Shown here: piece after piece, positions 24,445 through 34,351 of the stretch
How the letters are laid out: the number at the start of each line of letters is the position of its first letter
How positions within the stretch are numbered: the stretch's first letter is position 1
The notes under the pieces: model-generated
What the model saw: the letters and a program-made list of their open reading frames with translations, nothing else
Database searches by the model: none
What the model was told of the DNA's origin: nothing
Made by a program: the position numbers and the translations under genes
Assembly: GCF_008001235.1 (NCBI RefSeq)
Contig: NZ_CP040751.1
Location: 3,227,501-3,291,500, forward strand
Direction: 5' to 3'
Length of the DNA: 64,000 nt
Source of the DNA: Salidesulfovibrio onnuriiensis
Lineage (GTDB): Bacteria > Desulfobacterota > Desulfovibrionia > Desulfovibrionales > Desulfovibrionaceae

Positions 24445-27400
24445 CTAGGAAATGACCGGACGCTTCTGGACGAACTCGTCGCGGCCGGGACGGCCTGCCT
24501 TCTCTTCCTGCTCCAGGGTCACGTCCAAGCCGAGGGACATGAGTTCCTTGATCAGAACGTTGAAGGACTCGGGCAGACCGGCTTCAAGGAAGTTGTCTCC
24601 CTTGACGATCTTCTCGTACATCTTCACGCGGCCCTGCACATCGTCGGACTTGACGGTGAGGAACTCCTGTAGGAGGTAGGCCGCGCCGTAGGCTTCCAGT
24701 GCCCAGACTTCCATTTCCCCGAGACGCTGGCCACCGAACTGGGCCTTACCGCCCAGAGGCTGCTGGGTAACCAGGGAGTACGGGCCGGTGGAACGGGCGT
24801 GGATCTTTTCGTCGACCAGGTGGTGCAGCTTGAGCATGTACATGACGCCGACGGTAACCCTGTTATGGAACGGTTCGCCGGTGCGGCCGTCGTACAGGAT
24901 GATCTTGCCGTCGTCGGGCTGGCCGGCGCGCTCCAGGAGCCGCCAGATTTCTTCTTCAGTGGCGCCGTCAAAGACCGGGGTCTTGGTGATGATGCCTTCG
25001 CGGGCCTCGCGGACCACCTTGACGAAATCGTCGTCGTCCAGGCCGTCCACCAGTTCATCGATGGTCTTGGACTGGAATATATCTTTCACTTCGGCCCGCA
25101 CATCCTTGAGTACGGAGCCTTCATCGAGCATTTCGTTGATCTGCTCGCCAAGCTTCTTGGCGGCCCAGCCCAGGTGGGTTTCCATGATCTGCCCGATGTT
25201 CATACGGGAGGGAACGCCCAGGGGGTTGAGCACGATGTCCACGGGAGTGCCGTTGGCAAAGAACGGCATGTCCTCTTCGGGAAGGATGCAGGAAACAACA
25301 CCCTTGTTCCCGTGGCGTCCGGCCATCTTGTCACCCACGGCCAGCTTACGCTTCACGGCCACGTAGACCTTGACCATCTTGATGACGCCCGGAGGCAGAT
25401 CGTCGCCTTCGGTCACCTTCTCGCGCTTCAGGTCGTAGATGTTCTTGATGAACTTCACCTGATTTTCGTAGTCGGCCATGATGTCGCGGACAGCTTCGTT
25501 GCCGCCCTTGTCAAAACAACCGGCGAGCTTCTTCACGGGCACGGGAGCCAGCATTTCCTCGGTGACCTTTTCGCCGGACTTGCCCACCACGTTCTTGCGG
25601 GCATCGACTAGGTCCTTGGCCAGCTTGGTGCCGACAACCACTTCAGCGATGCGCTTGCGGGTGCCTTCGCCCAGGGCCGCCATGTGCTTGGCTTCCTTCA
25701 TGTCGAACTTGGCGAGTTCGTATTCCTCGATGGACTTGGTGCGGTCGTCCTTGTCGCCGGAACGGCGGTTGAAGACCTTGACGTCGATGACCGTACCCTC
25801 GATTCCCGGCGGAACCTTAAGGGAGGTGTTCTTCACGTCGCGCGCCTTGTCGCCGAAGATGGCGCGAAGCAGCTTTTCTTCCGGGGTGAGCTGGGTCTCG
25901 CCCTTGGGCGTGATCTTACCCACCAGAATATCGTCGGGCTTCACCTTGGCGCCGAGGCGGATGATGCCGCACTCGTCCAGGTTGCGAAGCATTTCTTCGG
26001 AAACGTTGGAGATGTCCCGGGTGACTTCTTCGGGTCCGAGCTTGGTGTCGCGGGCGACGAGCTCGAATTCCTCCACATGGATGGAGGTGTAGACGTCCTC
26101 CTTGACCATGCGTTCGGAAATAAGGATGGAGTCCTCGTAGTTGAAGCCGCACCAGGGCATGAAGGCGACGGTCAGGTTCTTGCCGATGGCCAGCTCACCC
26201 TTGCTGATGCTGGGTCCGTCGGCCAGGACGTCGCCCTTCTTGACCACCTGTCCGACCTGCACCACGGAGCGCTGGCCAAAACAGGAGTTCTGGTTGGACT
26301 TGTGCCACTTCTGCAGTTCGTAATGCTTGGAACCGCCGGTCTTGGCAGCAAAGTCCTTGTCGTAGTTCATGATGACGCGTTCGGCGTCGACATAGTGAAC
26401 CACGCCGTCCTCTTCCGCCAGGATACAGGCGCCGGAGTCGCGGGCCACGGGGCCCTCCATGCCGGTGCCGACCAGGGGCATGTTTGCCCGCAGCAGGGGC
26501 ACGGCCTGGCGCTGCATGTTGGAGCCCATGAGTGCGCGGTTTGCGTCGTCGTGCTCCAGGAAGGGGATCAGTGCCGCGGAGATGGAAACGGTCTGGCTCG
26601 GGCTGATGTCCATGAAGGTGATTTCATCATTGGCAGCCATGAGCGGGTCGCCATCCTGGCGGGCCTGGACGCGGGGGTTCACGAAGTTGCCCTTCTCGTC
26701 CAGCACGGCGTTGGCCTGGGCCACTACTTCGCCATGCTCGCGGGATGCGTCCATGTATATGATTTCGTCGGAAACCTTGCCGTCGCCAGCGGTGCGGTAC
26801 GGGGTCTCGATAAAGCCGTAGTCGTTGACCTTCGCGTAACAGGTCAGGGACACGATAAGACCGATGTTCGGGCCTTCCGGAGTCTCAATGGGGCAGATGC
26901 GGCCGTAGTGCGAGGTATGCACGTCGCGCACTTCGAAGCCCGCGCGTTCGCGGGTCAGGCCGCCGGGGCCCAGTGCGGAGAGACGGCGCTTGTGCGTCAC
27001 TTCGGAAAGCGGGTTGGTCTGGTCCATGAACTGGGAGAGCTGGGAAGTGCCGAAGAACTCCTTGAGCACGGCTGCAACCGGCTTGGGGTTGATCAGGTCG
27101 TGCGGCATCAGAGTGGCCACTTCCTGCAGGCTCATGCGCTCCTTGATGGCGCGCTCCATGCGGACCAGGCCGATGCGGTACTGGTTTTCCACCAGCTCGC
27201 CCACCGGACGGACTCGGCGGTTGCCGAGATGGTCGATATCGTCAGCCGGACCGTGGGTATCCTTGAGCATCATCAGCTCTTTGAGAGCCTGAAGAATGTC
27301 CTCGTTGGTCAGGGTCCGGGTGTTCTTGTCCACGTCGAGCTTCAGGCGGCTGTTCAGCTTGTAGCGGCCGACCAGGGAAAGGTCGTAGTAGTCGGCGCTG

Positions 27401-28563
27401 CGGAACAGGTTCTCGAAGAAGCTGGAAGCGATCTCCGGAGTGGGCGGAGAGCTGGGACGCAGGCGGCGGTAGATCTCGATCTGGGCCTGGTCCATGCTGG
27501 AGGTCTTGTCCAGCATCAGGGTGTCGCGCAGGGACGAGGAAACATCGGCCCCCAGGGTGTGCAGCACGGAAATTTCCGCAATGCCTGCCCCGTTGATCTT
27601 TTCGATGCTGTCCACGGTGATTTCGGCAGCCACCTCGACGAGGACCTCGCCGTTTCCGTCCACGATGTCCCGGGCGGCAAACTGGCCGAGCAGGGAATCG
27701 GGGTCCACCTCAATGGCCTCGACGCCCGCCCGCAGGAGCTTGCGCCAGACGGCCTTGGTGATGGGATCGCCCTGCTTGCAGAGCACCTTGCCGCCGTGCT
27801 CGATCTCGGCGTAGCAGGGTTCCTTGCGGAACTGCTCTTCCTTGACCTTGCGCAGCAGACGGCCGCCTTCGAAGATGTAGTCTTCGGTGTCGTAATAGTA
27901 ATCGAGGATGTCCTGACGGGTGAGGCCCATGGCCTGCAGCAGGATGGTGGCGGGCATCTTCCTGCGACGGTCGATGCGCACGTACAGGATATCCTTGTGG
28001 TCGAAATCGAAATCGAGCCACGAGCCGCGCATGGGAATGATGCGCGCGGAGTACAGGACCTTGCGGCTGGAGTGGGTCTTGCCGGAATCATGCTCGAAGA
28101 TGATGCCCGGGGACCGCTGCAGCTGGTTGACGATGACGCGCTCGGTGCCGTTGATGATGAAGGTACCCTTCTCGGTCATCAGCGGCAGCGTGCCAAAGTA
28201 GATGTCCTGTTCCTTGATGTCGCGGATGGTGCGGTTGTCAGTTTCTTCGTCGACATCGAAGACAACCAGGCGAACCTTGATGCGGATGGGGGTTTCGTAG
28301 GTGAGACCCTTGGAAATGCACTCGGCCTGATCGTACTTGGGTTCGCCGATCTCATAACTGACGAACTCAAGGCTCGCGGTCTTGTTGAAATCCTCAATGG
28401 GGAAGACGGAACGGAAAACCCCTTCCAGACCGAAATCGCCCCGGCTTGCGGGCGGGATCTCTTCCTGAAGGAACTTCAGATAGGAGTCCACCTGCAACTC
28501 AAGGAGATGCGGAATGGGCAACTGGTTGCCGATCTTGCCAAATTCTTTTCTAAGCTGACCCAT
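24445..28563 (-). CDS. rpoB: DNA-directed RNA polymerase subunit beta
   Basis: Catalytic subunit forming the active-site cleft with beta-prime. The 1372 residues include the rifampicin region ([23 protein letters not shown] then LSALGPGG, with wild-type Gln, Asp, His and Ser residues), the [20 protein letters not shown] lobe, the [10 protein letters not shown] motif and the C-terminal [24 protein letters not shown] region. It starts 290 bases after rplL, with a large hairpin between them. Confidence 0.98.
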   Translation of the reverse strand: MGQLRKEFGKIGNQLPIPHLLELQVDSYLKFLQEEIPPASRGDFGLEGVFRSVFPIEDFNKTASLEFVSYEIGEPKYDQAECISKGLTYETPIRIKVRLVVFDVDEETDNRTIRDIKEQDIYFGTLPLMTEKGTFIINGTERVIVNQLQRSPGIIFEHDSGKTHSSRKVLYSARIIPMRGSWLDFDFDHKDILYVRIDRRRKMPATILLQAMGLTRQDILDYYYDTEDYIFEGGRLLRKVKEEQFRKEPCYAEIEHGGKVLCKQGDPITKAVWRKLLRAGVEAIEVDPDSLLGQFAARDIVDGNGEVLVEVAAEITVDSIEKINGAGIAEISVLHTLGADVSSSLRDTLMLDKTSSMDQAQIEIYRRLRPSSPPTPEIASSFFENLFRSADYYDLSLVGRYKLNSRLKLDVDKNTRTLTNEDILQALKELMMLKDTHGPADDIDHLGNRRVRPVGELVENQYRIGLVRMERAIKERMSLQEVATLMPHDLINPKPVAAVLKEFFGTSQLSQFMDQTNPLSEVTHKRRLSALGPGGLTRERAGFEVRDVHTSHYGRICPIETPEGPNIGLIVSLTCYAKVNDYGFIETPYRTAGDGKVSDEIIYMDASREHGEVVAQANAVLDEKGNFVNPRVQARQDGDPLMAANDEITFMDISPSQTVSISAALIPFLEHDDANRALMGSNMQRQAVPLLRANMPLVGTGMEGPVARDSGACILAEEDGVVHYVDAERVIMNYDKDFAAKTGGSKHYELQKWHKSNQNSCFGQRSVVQVGQVVKKGDVLADGPSISKGELAIGKNLTVAFMPWCGFNYEDSILISERMVKEDVYTSIHVEEFELVARDTKLGPEEVTRDISNVSEEMLRNLDECGIIRLGAKVKPDDILVGKITPKGETQLTPEEKLLRAIFGDKARDVKNTSLKVPPGIEGTVIDVKVFNRRSGDKDDRTKSIEEYELAKFDMKEAKHMAALGEGTRKRIAEVVVGTKLAKDLVDARKNVVGKSGEKVTEEMLAPVPVKKLAGCFDKGGNEAVRDIMADYENQVKFIKNIYDLKREKVTEGDDLPPGVIKMVKVYVAVKRKLAVGDKMAGRHGNKGVVSCILPEEDMPFFANGTPVDIVLNPLGVPSRMNIGQIMETHLGWAAKKLGEQINEMLDEGSVLKDVRAEVKDIFQSKTIDELVDGLDDDDFVKVVREAREGIITKTPVFDGATEEEIWRLLERAGQPDDGKIILYDGRTGEPFHNRVTVGVMYMLKLHHLVDEKIHARSTGPYSLVTQQPLGGKAQFGGQRLGEMEVWALEAYGAAYLLQEFLTVKSDDVQGRVKMYEKIVKGDNFLEAGLPESFNVLIKELMSLGLDVTLEQEEKAGRPGRDEFVQKRPVIS

Positions 28564-28791
28564 TGTACCCTCTGCGAGTAGTTATGGTGTTCGGACGGGA
28601 CATCGGTGTTGCCTGAATAAGGGCCCTTGGGCGCCACCGACGCCGATCTAAAAAAATTCGAGAAGAAAATTCTTGGTTTGAACGAAGCCTGATGCTCCGT
28701 CCTGGGAGCTACGGGAGTGATCCCTGGCCAAAGCGCCAATGATCATCATGCCACAAACCTATTCAAAGCGATATTATATATATAGACAACA

Positions 28792-28832
28792 CAGAGAGCG
28801 CATGCCCCGAGACAAAGGGCTTGCGCTCTCTG
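28792..28832 (-). promoter_or_regulatory. Hairpin in the rplL-rpoB gap (attenuator or processing site)
   Basis: CAGAGAGCGCATGCCC (28792-28807) pairs with its complement at 28817-28832 with one mismatch, 23 bases past rplL. On the minus strand it is followed by TGTGTTGTCTATATATAT, not a clean T-run. In E. coli the same gap carries a partial terminator and an RNase III site that reduce rpoBC relative to rplJL; a similar role is inferred. Confidence 0.6.
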
Positions 28833-28855
28833 CGAATAAACGCAAGTAAGCGAAT

Positions 28856-29245
28856 TTACTTGACTTCAACTTCCGCGCCGGCTTCTTCCAGCTGCTTCTT
28901 GGCTTCTTCAGCCTCTTCCTTGGAAACGCCTTCCTTGAGCGGCTTCGGAGCTTCGTCAACCAGAGCCTTGGCTTCTTTCAGGCCCAGGCCGGTGATGGCG
29001 CGGACAGCCTTGATGACGGCGATCTTGTTGCCGCCGGCGCCAGCCAGGATGACGTCGAATTCGGTCTTTTCGTCTTCGCCACCGGCGGCATCGCCACCAG
29101 CAACCGGAGCAGCCACAACGGCGGCAGCCGGAGCAGCGGCTTCAACGCCGAATTTATCTTCAAGTTCCTTGATGAACTCGGAGAGTTCCAGGACGGTCAT
29201 GTTACCGATGAATTCTACAACCTGATCTTTGGTGATATCAGCCAT
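28856..29245 (-). CDS. rplL: 50S ribosomal protein L7/L12
   Basis: Multicopy stalk protein that recruits translation GTPases. The 129 residues have the N-terminal dimerisation part ([21 protein letters not shown]), an alanine/glycine-rich hinge (about residues 33-55) and the C-terminal domain with [21 protein letters not shown] and [15 protein letters not shown]. It lies 45 bases after rplJ. Confidence 0.97.
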   Translation of the reverse strand: MADITKDQVVEFIGNMTVLELSEFIKELEDKFGVEAAAPAAAVVAAPVAGGDAAGGEDEKTEFDVILAGAGGNKIAVIKAVRAITGLGLKEAKALVDEAPKPLKEGVSKEEAEEAKKQLEEAGAEVEVK

Positions 29246-29290
29246 TGTAATTTCCTCCTAAAGGGATACTAAAAACGCTTTGAATTGGTT

Positions 29291-29818
29291 CTACGCAGCC
29301 TGCTGCTCTTTCTGGTCCTTGATGGCTACCAGAGCATACAGGAACTTGCGCTCAATGTTGGCGAACAGAGACACGAAGTTGCGGGGCACGGCCTGCATGG
29401 TGCCAAGCACGGAGCTGAGAAGCTCGGGCTTGCTGGGCATCTTGCTGAGCTCTTTGATGCCGTCCGCGTCAAGATACTTGCCTTCGAGGGAACCGTACTT
29501 CAGCTCAAACTTCTTGCTGGTCTTCGCAAAGTCAGCAAGAACTTTGGCCAGTGCGACGGGGTCTTCATAACCCAGTGCAAAAGCGCAGTTTTCCTTCAGG
29601 TGTTCACCCAGTTCACCGTGTTCGGTGTCCTTGAGTGCCAACCGGGCCAGGGTATTCTTGACGACTTGGAAATCGACTCCGGCTTCAAAGCACTTGCCGC
29701 GGAGAGCGGTAAGCTCTTCAACGGTCATGCCCTTGAATTCGGAGACGACGGCGATGCTCGCGCGTGCAGCCTTTTCGTGGAACTGCTCGATGATTTGGGC
29801 TTTTTCTTGCCTGTTCAT
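29291..29818 (-). CDS. rplJ: 50S ribosomal protein L10
   Basis: Anchors L7/L12 dimers to the ribosome and, as the L10-L12 complex, represses its own mRNA in E. coli and B. subtilis. The 175 residues begin [16 protein letters not shown] and contain [18 protein letters not shown] long upstream frame (49 codons) covers the leader and is not protein. GAGGAG lies five bases before the start. An L10 leader motif lies just upstream. Confidence 0.96.
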   Translation of the reverse strand: MNRQEKAQIIEQFHEKAARASIAVVSEFKGMTVEELTALRGKCFEAGVDFQVVKNTLARLALKDTEHGELGEHLKENCAFALGYEDPVALAKVLADFAKTSKKFELKYGSLEGKYLDADGIKELSKMPSKPELLSSVLGTMQAVPRNFVSLFANIERKFLYALVAIKDQKEQQAA

Positions 29819-29860
29819 CATCACTCCTCGTCGTTCGGCCCGGAAAGCTGTCAAAGCGTT

Positions 29861-29906
29861 GTCTCGGCAGGATATTGAGGGACACGGTCCCACCTGCTTT
29901 CTCTGA
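29861..29906 (-). promoter_or_regulatory. Ribosomal protein L10 leader
   Basis: On the minus strand the leader has an AGA stretch, GCAGGT, a short GGGAC...GTCCC hairpin, and then TCCTGCCGAGACA. This pattern, in which GCAGG pairs with CCTGC and is followed by CGAG, matches the conserved L10 leader that binds the L10-L12 complex. It lies about 45 bases before the rplJ start. Recognised from memory of the motif, not by search. Confidence 0.75.
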
Positions 29907-29932
29907 CGATACTTCCCGTGCGTATCATGAAC

Positions 29933-29954
29933 CCCGCCGGACGAATCCGGCGGG
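29933..29954 (-). repeat. GC hairpin between rplA and rplJ
   Basis: A perfect 9-bp inverted repeat with minus-strand loop TTCG, 15 bases past the rplA stop and upstream of the L10 leader. No T-run follows, so it is likely an mRNA stability or processing element. Confidence 0.6.
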
Positions 29955-29968
29955 ATACCTACCAATTA

Positions 29969-30676
29969 TTAACCGTCAATGAACTTCTTGATGGTCAGCG
30001 GATCGATCTTGATGCCGGGGCCCATGGTGGTGGCCACTGCCAGGGACTTCATGTAGGTGCCCTTGGCGGAAGACGGCTTCATGCGCTGAACCGTGTCCAG
30101 AAGCGCGCGCAGGTTTTCCAGCAGCTTGTCGGCCCCGAAGGACACCTTGCCGATGGGTGCGTGCAGCACGCCGGCCTTGTCGACCTTGAATTCGACCTTA
30201 CCGGCCTTCATTTCGGAAACGGCCTTGCCGATCTCGAAGGTGACGGTGCCGGTCTTGGCGTTGGGCATCATGCCACGGGGGCCAAGAACACGACCGATCT
30301 TACCGACCAGGGCCATCATGTCAGGAGTTGCGACAGCCTTGTCGAAATCCATCCAGCCGCCCTGAATCTTTTCCACCAGTTCCTCGGCGCCTGCGAATTC
30401 GGCACCGGCTTCCTTGGCTTCGGCTTCCTTTTCACCCTTACAGAAGGCCACGACGCGAACGTCCTTGCCCAGACCGTTGGGGAGAGAAACCGCACCGCGG
30501 ATCATCTGGTCGGAGTATTTCGGGTCCACGCCCAGGTTGAGAGCGATATCAACGGTCTCGTCAAACTTGGCGTAAGCCTTTTCCACTGCCAGCTTCACAC
30601 CATCTTCAACCGCGACGCGCTGCTGCGCATCCAGGCCTTCGACGGCATTACGATATTTTTTTCCGTGCTTCGGCAT
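29969..30676 (-). CDS. rplA: 50S ribosomal protein L1
   Basis: Forms the mobile L1 stalk at the E site and in E. coli represses the rplK-rplA mRNA. The 235 residues begin [14 protein letters not shown] and contain the [18 protein letters not shown] signature. The frame extends four codons upstream; GAGGA lies five bases before the start chosen. Confidence 0.97.
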   Translation of the reverse strand: MPKHGKKYRNAVEGLDAQQRVAVEDGVKLAVEKAYAKFDETVDIALNLGVDPKYSDQMIRGAVSLPNGLGKDVRVVAFCKGEKEAEAKEAGAEFAGAEELVEKIQGGWMDFDKAVATPDMMALVGKIGRVLGPRGMMPNAKTGTVTFEIGKAVSEMKAGKVEFKVDKAGVLHAPIGKVSFGADKLLENLRALLDTVQRMKPSSAKGTYMKSLAVATTMGPGIKIDPLTIKKFIDG

Positions 30677-30687
30677 GGCAGTCCTCA

Positions 30688-31110
30688 CTATTTCACTTCG
30701 ATGCCCATGCTACGCGCAGTGCCCATGATGGACTGCATAGCGGCATCGATATCATTCGCGTTCAGGTCAGGCATCTTCAGCTCGGCGATTTCACGGACCT
30801 GGTCCATGCTCACCTTGCCAACCTTGACTTTGTTGGGCTCACCGGAACCGCCGGACAGCTTGGCTGCCTTGAGCAGCAGCGTGGATGCGGGCGGAGTCTT
30901 GGTGATGAAGGAGAAGCTGCGATCCTGGTACACGGTGATGACGACCGGGATGAGCATGCCCTTCTGGTCCTGGGTCTTGGCGTTGAACGCCTTGCAGAAT
31001 TCCATGATGTTGACGCCGTGCTGACCGAGAGCCGGGCCGACCGGCGGAGAGGGGTTCGCAGAGCCGGCAGGAATTTGCAGCTTGATTTTACCAATTTCTT
31101 TTTTGGCCAT
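30688..31110 (-). CDS. rplK: 50S ribosomal protein L11
   Basis: Base of the GTPase stalk, needed for RelA activation in other bacteria. The 140 residues begin [18 protein letters not shown] with [17 protein letters not shown], and contain the proline-rich hinge and the C-terminal rRNA-binding domain ([17 protein letters not shown]). Standard order between nusG and rplA. Confidence 0.97.
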   Translation of the reverse strand: MAKKEIGKIKLQIPAGSANPSPPVGPALGQHGVNIMEFCKAFNAKTQDQKGMLIPVVITVYQDRSFSFITKTPPASTLLLKAAKLSGGSGEPNKVKVGKVSMDQVREIAELKMPDLNANDIDAAMQSIMGTARSMGIEVK

Positions 31111-31155
31111 GATATAATTCCTCGATGAGAAAATTCGCGTTGTGCGCGGAGCGGG

Positions 31156-31722
31156 CTATCCTTTGTCGACCTGAACGAAATCCAGCTCGACAGGAGTCTG
31201 ACGCCCGAAGATGGATACGGAGACGCGAAGCTTCCCCTTGTCGTAATTGACTTCTTCCACAACACCGTTGAAGCCGCCAAAAGGACCGTCGATAACACGG
31301 ACCTCGTCGCCGCGCTCGAAGTTGAACTTCGGACGGGGCTTTTCCTGACGGGCTTCCATCATGCTGAGGATATTTTGCGCTTCGCTGTCCCGCATCGGAG
31401 TGGGACGGTTTTTTCCGCCCACAAACCCCGTGACGCGGGGAATGGACTGAATCAGATGCCACGAATCGTCGGTCAGGACCATCTTGATCATGACGTAGCC
31501 CGGGTAGAACTTGCGGGTGGAGGTTTTACGCTCCCCCTTGACCAGTTCCACGACCTGCTCGGTCGGCATGACAACTTCCTCGATGAGGCCGTTGTCCTGG
31601 CCGGTGCGCATCATTTCCCGGATGGTCTTTTCGACACGCTGCTCAAAGCCGGAATAGGTATGAACAATATACCAGCGGCCCTTTCGCTGCGTCGGTTCAC
31701 TCATGACGTCTGTAGGATTCAC
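31156..31722 (-). CDS. nusG: Transcription termination/antitermination protein NusG
   Basis: Binds RNA polymerase through its N-terminal domain and Rho or S10 through its KOW domain. The 188-residue frame has [30 protein letters not shown] and the C-terminal KOW motif [21 protein letters not shown]. The frame given starts at GTG with GAGG ten bases before; an ATG six codons in (31704) is the other candidate and lacks a clear ribosome site. Start is uncertain; identity is not. Confidence 0.95.
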   Translation of the reverse strand: MNPTDVMSEPTQRKGRWYIVHTYSGFEQRVEKTIREMMRTGQDNGLIEEVVMPTEQVVELVKGERKTSTRKFYPGYVMIKMVLTDDSWHLIQSIPRVTGFVGGKNRPTPMRDSEAQNILSMMEARQEKPRPKFNFERGDEVRVIDGPFGGFNGVVEEVNYDKGKLRVSVSIFGRQTPVELDFVQVDKG

Positions 31723-31743
31723 TTCAGTCTAGCCTCAATGGGA

Positions 31744-31995
31744 TTAGGAAAGAATGACCGAGACGAGCTTGCTCAGCCCAAGGTCGACCAAGCCCAAATA
31801 CAGGGCGATAACCAGGGTGACAACCACGACTGCCACGCAAGTGGAGACGGTTTCCTTCCGGGAAGGCCAGACCACTTTCTTGATCTCGACCTTGGACTCC
31901 TCGAAAAAGGTCATGAGCTCACGGAGTTTCCCCATGAGCCCGCCCTGGACTTCGGCTGCCTGAGGCGCCGCTTTATTGCCTTTCTTTCTGGCCAT
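31744..31995 (-). CDS. secE: Protein translocase subunit SecE
   Basis: Small clamp subunit of the SecYEG translocon. The 83 residues have a basic N-terminus, the conserved amphipathic stretch with EIKKVVWPSRKET, and one C-terminal membrane helix rich in Val and Leu. It is the short single-helix form found in most bacteria, and precedes nusG by 21 bases. Confidence 0.95.
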   Translation of the reverse strand: MARKKGNKAAPQAAEVQGGLMGKLRELMTFFEESKVEIKKVVWPSRKETVSTCVAVVVVTLVIALYLGLVDLGLSKLVSVILS

Positions 31996-32023
31996 ATCTT
32001 CTCAGCATCCCAAAAATTTAAAG

Positions 32024-32100
32024 TGGCAGGGGTGGAGGGATTCGAACCCCCAACCTCCGGTTTTGGAGACCGGCACTCTAGCCGTTAGAGTTACACCCCT
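32024..32100 (-). tRNA. tRNA-Trp (anticodon CCA)
   Basis: A full cloverleaf on the minus strand: acceptor AGGGGTG/CACCCCT, anticodon arm CCGGT-CTCCAAA-ACCGG with CCA, T-loop GGTTCGAATCC, and an encoded 3' CCA. It lies between rpmG and secE, a common arrangement. Confidence 0.96.
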
Positions 32101-32112
32101 GCTTTATCGAAA

Positions 32113-32262
32113 CTACTTGGCTTCTTTATGAAGAGTATGCTTCTTGTCCCAAGGACAATACTTCTTCATTTCGATGCGACCGGTAGTATTCTTCTTATTC
32201 TTCTGCGTGGCGTAGTTCTTACGCTTGCACTCGGTGCACTGCAGTTGAATGTTGACGCGCAT
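32113..32262 (-). CDS. rpmG: 50S ribosomal protein L33
   Basis: A 49-codon gene starting [20 protein letters not shown] and ending [10 protein letters not shown]. The first zinc pair, CTEC, is present. The second reads CPWD, with Asp where the fully zinc-binding form has Cys, so zinc binding is uncertain. It starts three bases after the tuf stop and precedes tRNA-Trp, the usual order in many bacteria. Confidence 0.95.
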   Translation of the reverse strand: MRVNIQLQCTECKRKNYATQKNKKNTTGRIEMKKYCPWDKKHTLHKEAK

Positions 32263-32265
32263 GTC

Positions 32266-33459
32266 TTACTCCAGAATTTCGGTGACAACACCGGCGCCCA
32301 CGGTACGGCCGCCTTCGCGGATAGCGAAGCGAAGACCGGTTTCCATGGCGATGGGAGCGATCATCTGCACCTCGAAGGTTGCATTGTCGCCGGGCATGAC
32401 CATTTCCACGCCTTCTTCCAGGGTGACGACGCCGGTAACGTCGGTGGTGCGGAAGTAGAACTGCGGACGGTAACCAGAGAAGAACGGGGTGTGACGGCCG
32501 CCTTCGTCCTTGGACAGAACGTAAACTTCTGCCTTGAACTTGGTGTGCGGGGTGATGGAACCCGGCTTGGCAGCAACCTGGCCGCGTTCAACTTCGTCAC
32601 GCTTGATGCCGCGGAGCAGCAGACCAACGTTGTCGCCGGCTTCGCCCTGGTCCAGGATCTTGCGGAACATTTCAACGCCGGTGCAGGTGGTCTTGGCGGT
32701 GTCGCGGATACCCACGATTTCGATTTCTTCACCAACGGTGATGCGACCACGTTCAACACGACCGGTAACAACGGTACCGCGGCCGGAGATGGAGAACACG
32801 TCTTCGATGGGCATCAGGAACGGCTTGTCGACTTCGCGCTGCGGCTCGGGGATGTAGGAATCCAGAGCGTCAAGCAGGTCGTAGATCGGCTTGGCAGCCG
32901 GATCGTCGGCGGAATCGCATTCCAGAGCCTTCAGAGCGGAACCCTGAATGACCGGGCAGTCGTCGCCGGGGAAGTCGTACTTGGAAAGAAGTTCGCGAAC
33001 TTCGAGCTCAACCAGTTCGAGCAGTTCTTCGTCATCAACCATGTCGCACTTGTTAAGGAAGACGACCATGGCCGGGACGCCGACCTGACGACCGAGCAGG
33101 ATGTGCTCACGAGTCTGCGGCATGGGACCGTCGGTGGCTGCGCAAACGAGGATAGCGCCGTCCATCTGAGCTGCACCAGTGATCATATTCTTGATGTAGT
33201 CAGCGTGGCCGGGGCAGTCGACGTGTGCGTAGTGACGGTTGGCGGTTTCGTACTCGACGTGAGCGGTGGCGATGGTGATACCGCGTTCCTTTTCTTCCGG
33301 AGCCTTGTCGATTTCGTCGAATGCGACGTATTCGCCGTGGCCAGCCATGTGGGCCAGCTTGGTGATGGCTGCGGTCAGGGTGGTCTTACCATGGTCGATG
33401 TGACCGATGGTACCGACGTTTACGTGCGGCTTACTGCGCTCGAATTTAGCTTTACCCAT
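32266..33459 (-). CDS. tuf: Translation elongation factor Tu
   Basis: GTPase that brings aminoacyl-tRNA to the ribosome. The 397 residues show [15 protein letters not shown] (P-loop), [13 protein letters not shown] (switch I), [12 protein letters not shown] and [16 protein letters not shown], then the two beta-barrel domains. It is the only tuf in the window and lies in the tRNA-tuf arrangement rather than after fusA, though another copy elsewhere in the genome cannot be excluded. Confidence 0.98.
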   Translation of the reverse strand: MGKAKFERSKPHVNVGTIGHIDHGKTTLTAAITKLAHMAGHGEYVAFDEIDKAPEEKERGITIATAHVEYETANRHYAHVDCPGHADYIKNMITGAAQMDGAILVCAATDGPMPQTREHILLGRQVGVPAMVVFLNKCDMVDDEELLELVELEVRELLSKYDFPGDDCPVIQGSALKALECDSADDPAAKPIYDLLDALDSYIPEPQREVDKPFLMPIEDVFSISGRGTVVTGRVERGRITVGEEIEIVGIRDTAKTTCTGVEMFRKILDQGEAGDNVGLLLRGIKRDEVERGQVAAKPGSITPHTKFKAEVYVLSKDEGGRHTPFFSGYRPQFYFRTTDVTGVVTLEEGVEMVMPGDNATFEVQMIAPIAMETGLRFAIREGGRTVGAGVVTEILE

Positions 33460-33510
33460 TGCAATTCCCCCTAGAATTTCTGGTTTTGTTCACTTTCGGT
33501 AAAAATACTA

Positions 33511-33586
<76 letters not shown>

Positions 33587-33637
33587 CCGTATATTAGCTT
33601 CGCTTGAGAGGCATGAGGAACGGCGGGACTGTGAGGT

Positions 33638-33714
33638 TGGAGCGGGAAACGAGACTCGAACTCGCAACCCTCAGCTTGGAAGGCTGATGCTCTAGCCAAT
33701 TGAGCTATTCCCGC
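33638..33714 (-). tRNA. tRNA-Gly (anticodon TCC)
   Basis: A 77-base cloverleaf: acceptor GCGGGAA, anticodon arm TCAGC-CTTCCAA-GCTGA, T-arm with GTTCGAGTC, encoded CCA. Third gene of the four-tRNA group ahead of tuf. Confidence 0.96.
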
Positions 33715-33775
33715 TCACTTTCCTGTAGTCACCAGCAGGCCCTATGTCCTACCTCCTACAGCGCGGCTTTTACTA

Positions 33776-33861
33776 TGGTGGTGGGGGGAGGATTTGAACC
33801 TCCGAAGGCGTACGCCGACAGATTTACAGTCTGTTCCCTTTGGCCACTCGGGAACCCCACC
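33776..33861 (-). tRNA. tRNA-Tyr (anticodon GTA)
   Basis: An 86-base type II tRNA: acceptor GGTGGGG, anticodon arm ACAGA-CTGTAAA-TCTGT, long variable arm, T-arm with GTTCAAATC, encoded CCA. Second in the tRNA group. Confidence 0.96.
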
Positions 33862-33871
33862 ATGTCAAATA

Positions 33872-33947
33872 TGGAGCTGGCGATGGGACTTGAACCCGCA
33901 ACCTGCTGATTACAAATCAGCTGCTCTACCAATTGAGCTACGCCAGC
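33872..33947 (-). tRNA. tRNA-Thr (anticodon TGT)
   Basis: A 76-base cloverleaf: acceptor GCTGGCG/CGCCAGC, anticodon arm GCTGA-TTTGTAA-TCAGC, T-arm with GTTCAAGTC, encoded CCA. First gene of the tRNA-tuf operon. The order Thr-Tyr-Gly-Thr-tuf matches that of E. coli tufB. Confidence 0.96.
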
Positions 33948-34351
33948 CCGGGGACGAATCCTTTACGTCGAACTGACCTTGATTGCAAGGCTTTTTTGGA
34001 ACAATTTCTAAGTTTTGTTCCGGCGTCTCTTTCGCCAGAGAACGGAGGTGTTTAAGCGGTAATCGGCCGCGTTGTCAACCCCGAAGTTCCATTTTTTTCC
34101 CAAAAGGCCGTTTTTCCTCTCTTGAAAAGCAATAATCCATTTAAAATCAAGCGATTAAGCCCACAACGATTAGCTACTGGTCGTTAGTCTTACATTATAT
34201 ATTTGAAATGTTCAAACGAAACCCGCCTTTTTCCCGTTATATTCCGTGGCTTGCCGCCCTACTCCCGCCGAGAATCACCTTCCGCCCATAGGGCGGCCTG
34301 AAACGGATTCCTTTTGACTGTTCGGAAAACACGCTATATGAGCAACCCGTC
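33948..34351. other. Divergent intergenic region between the tRNA-tuf operon and dus
   Basis: About 400 bases without a gene, much more AT-rich than its surroundings. It holds a candidate promoter for the tRNA-tuf operon on the minus side, an inverted repeat GGAACAA/TTGTTCC at 33998-34021, a perfect dyad TTTGAA-ATG-TTCAAA at 34202-34216, a small CCGCCC-ATA-GGGCGG hairpin at 34282-34296, and a possible promoter next to dus. No RNA gene was recognised. Confidence 0.6.
33960..33988 (-). promoter_or_regulatory. Putative promoter of the tRNA-tuf operon
   Basis: On the minus strand TTGCAA (33983-33988) and TAAAGG (33960-33965) are 17 bases apart, just ahead of tRNA-Thr(TGT). The -10 match is weak, so this is a suggestion from position. 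The GGAACAA inverted repeat lies directly upstream. Confidence 0.35.
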
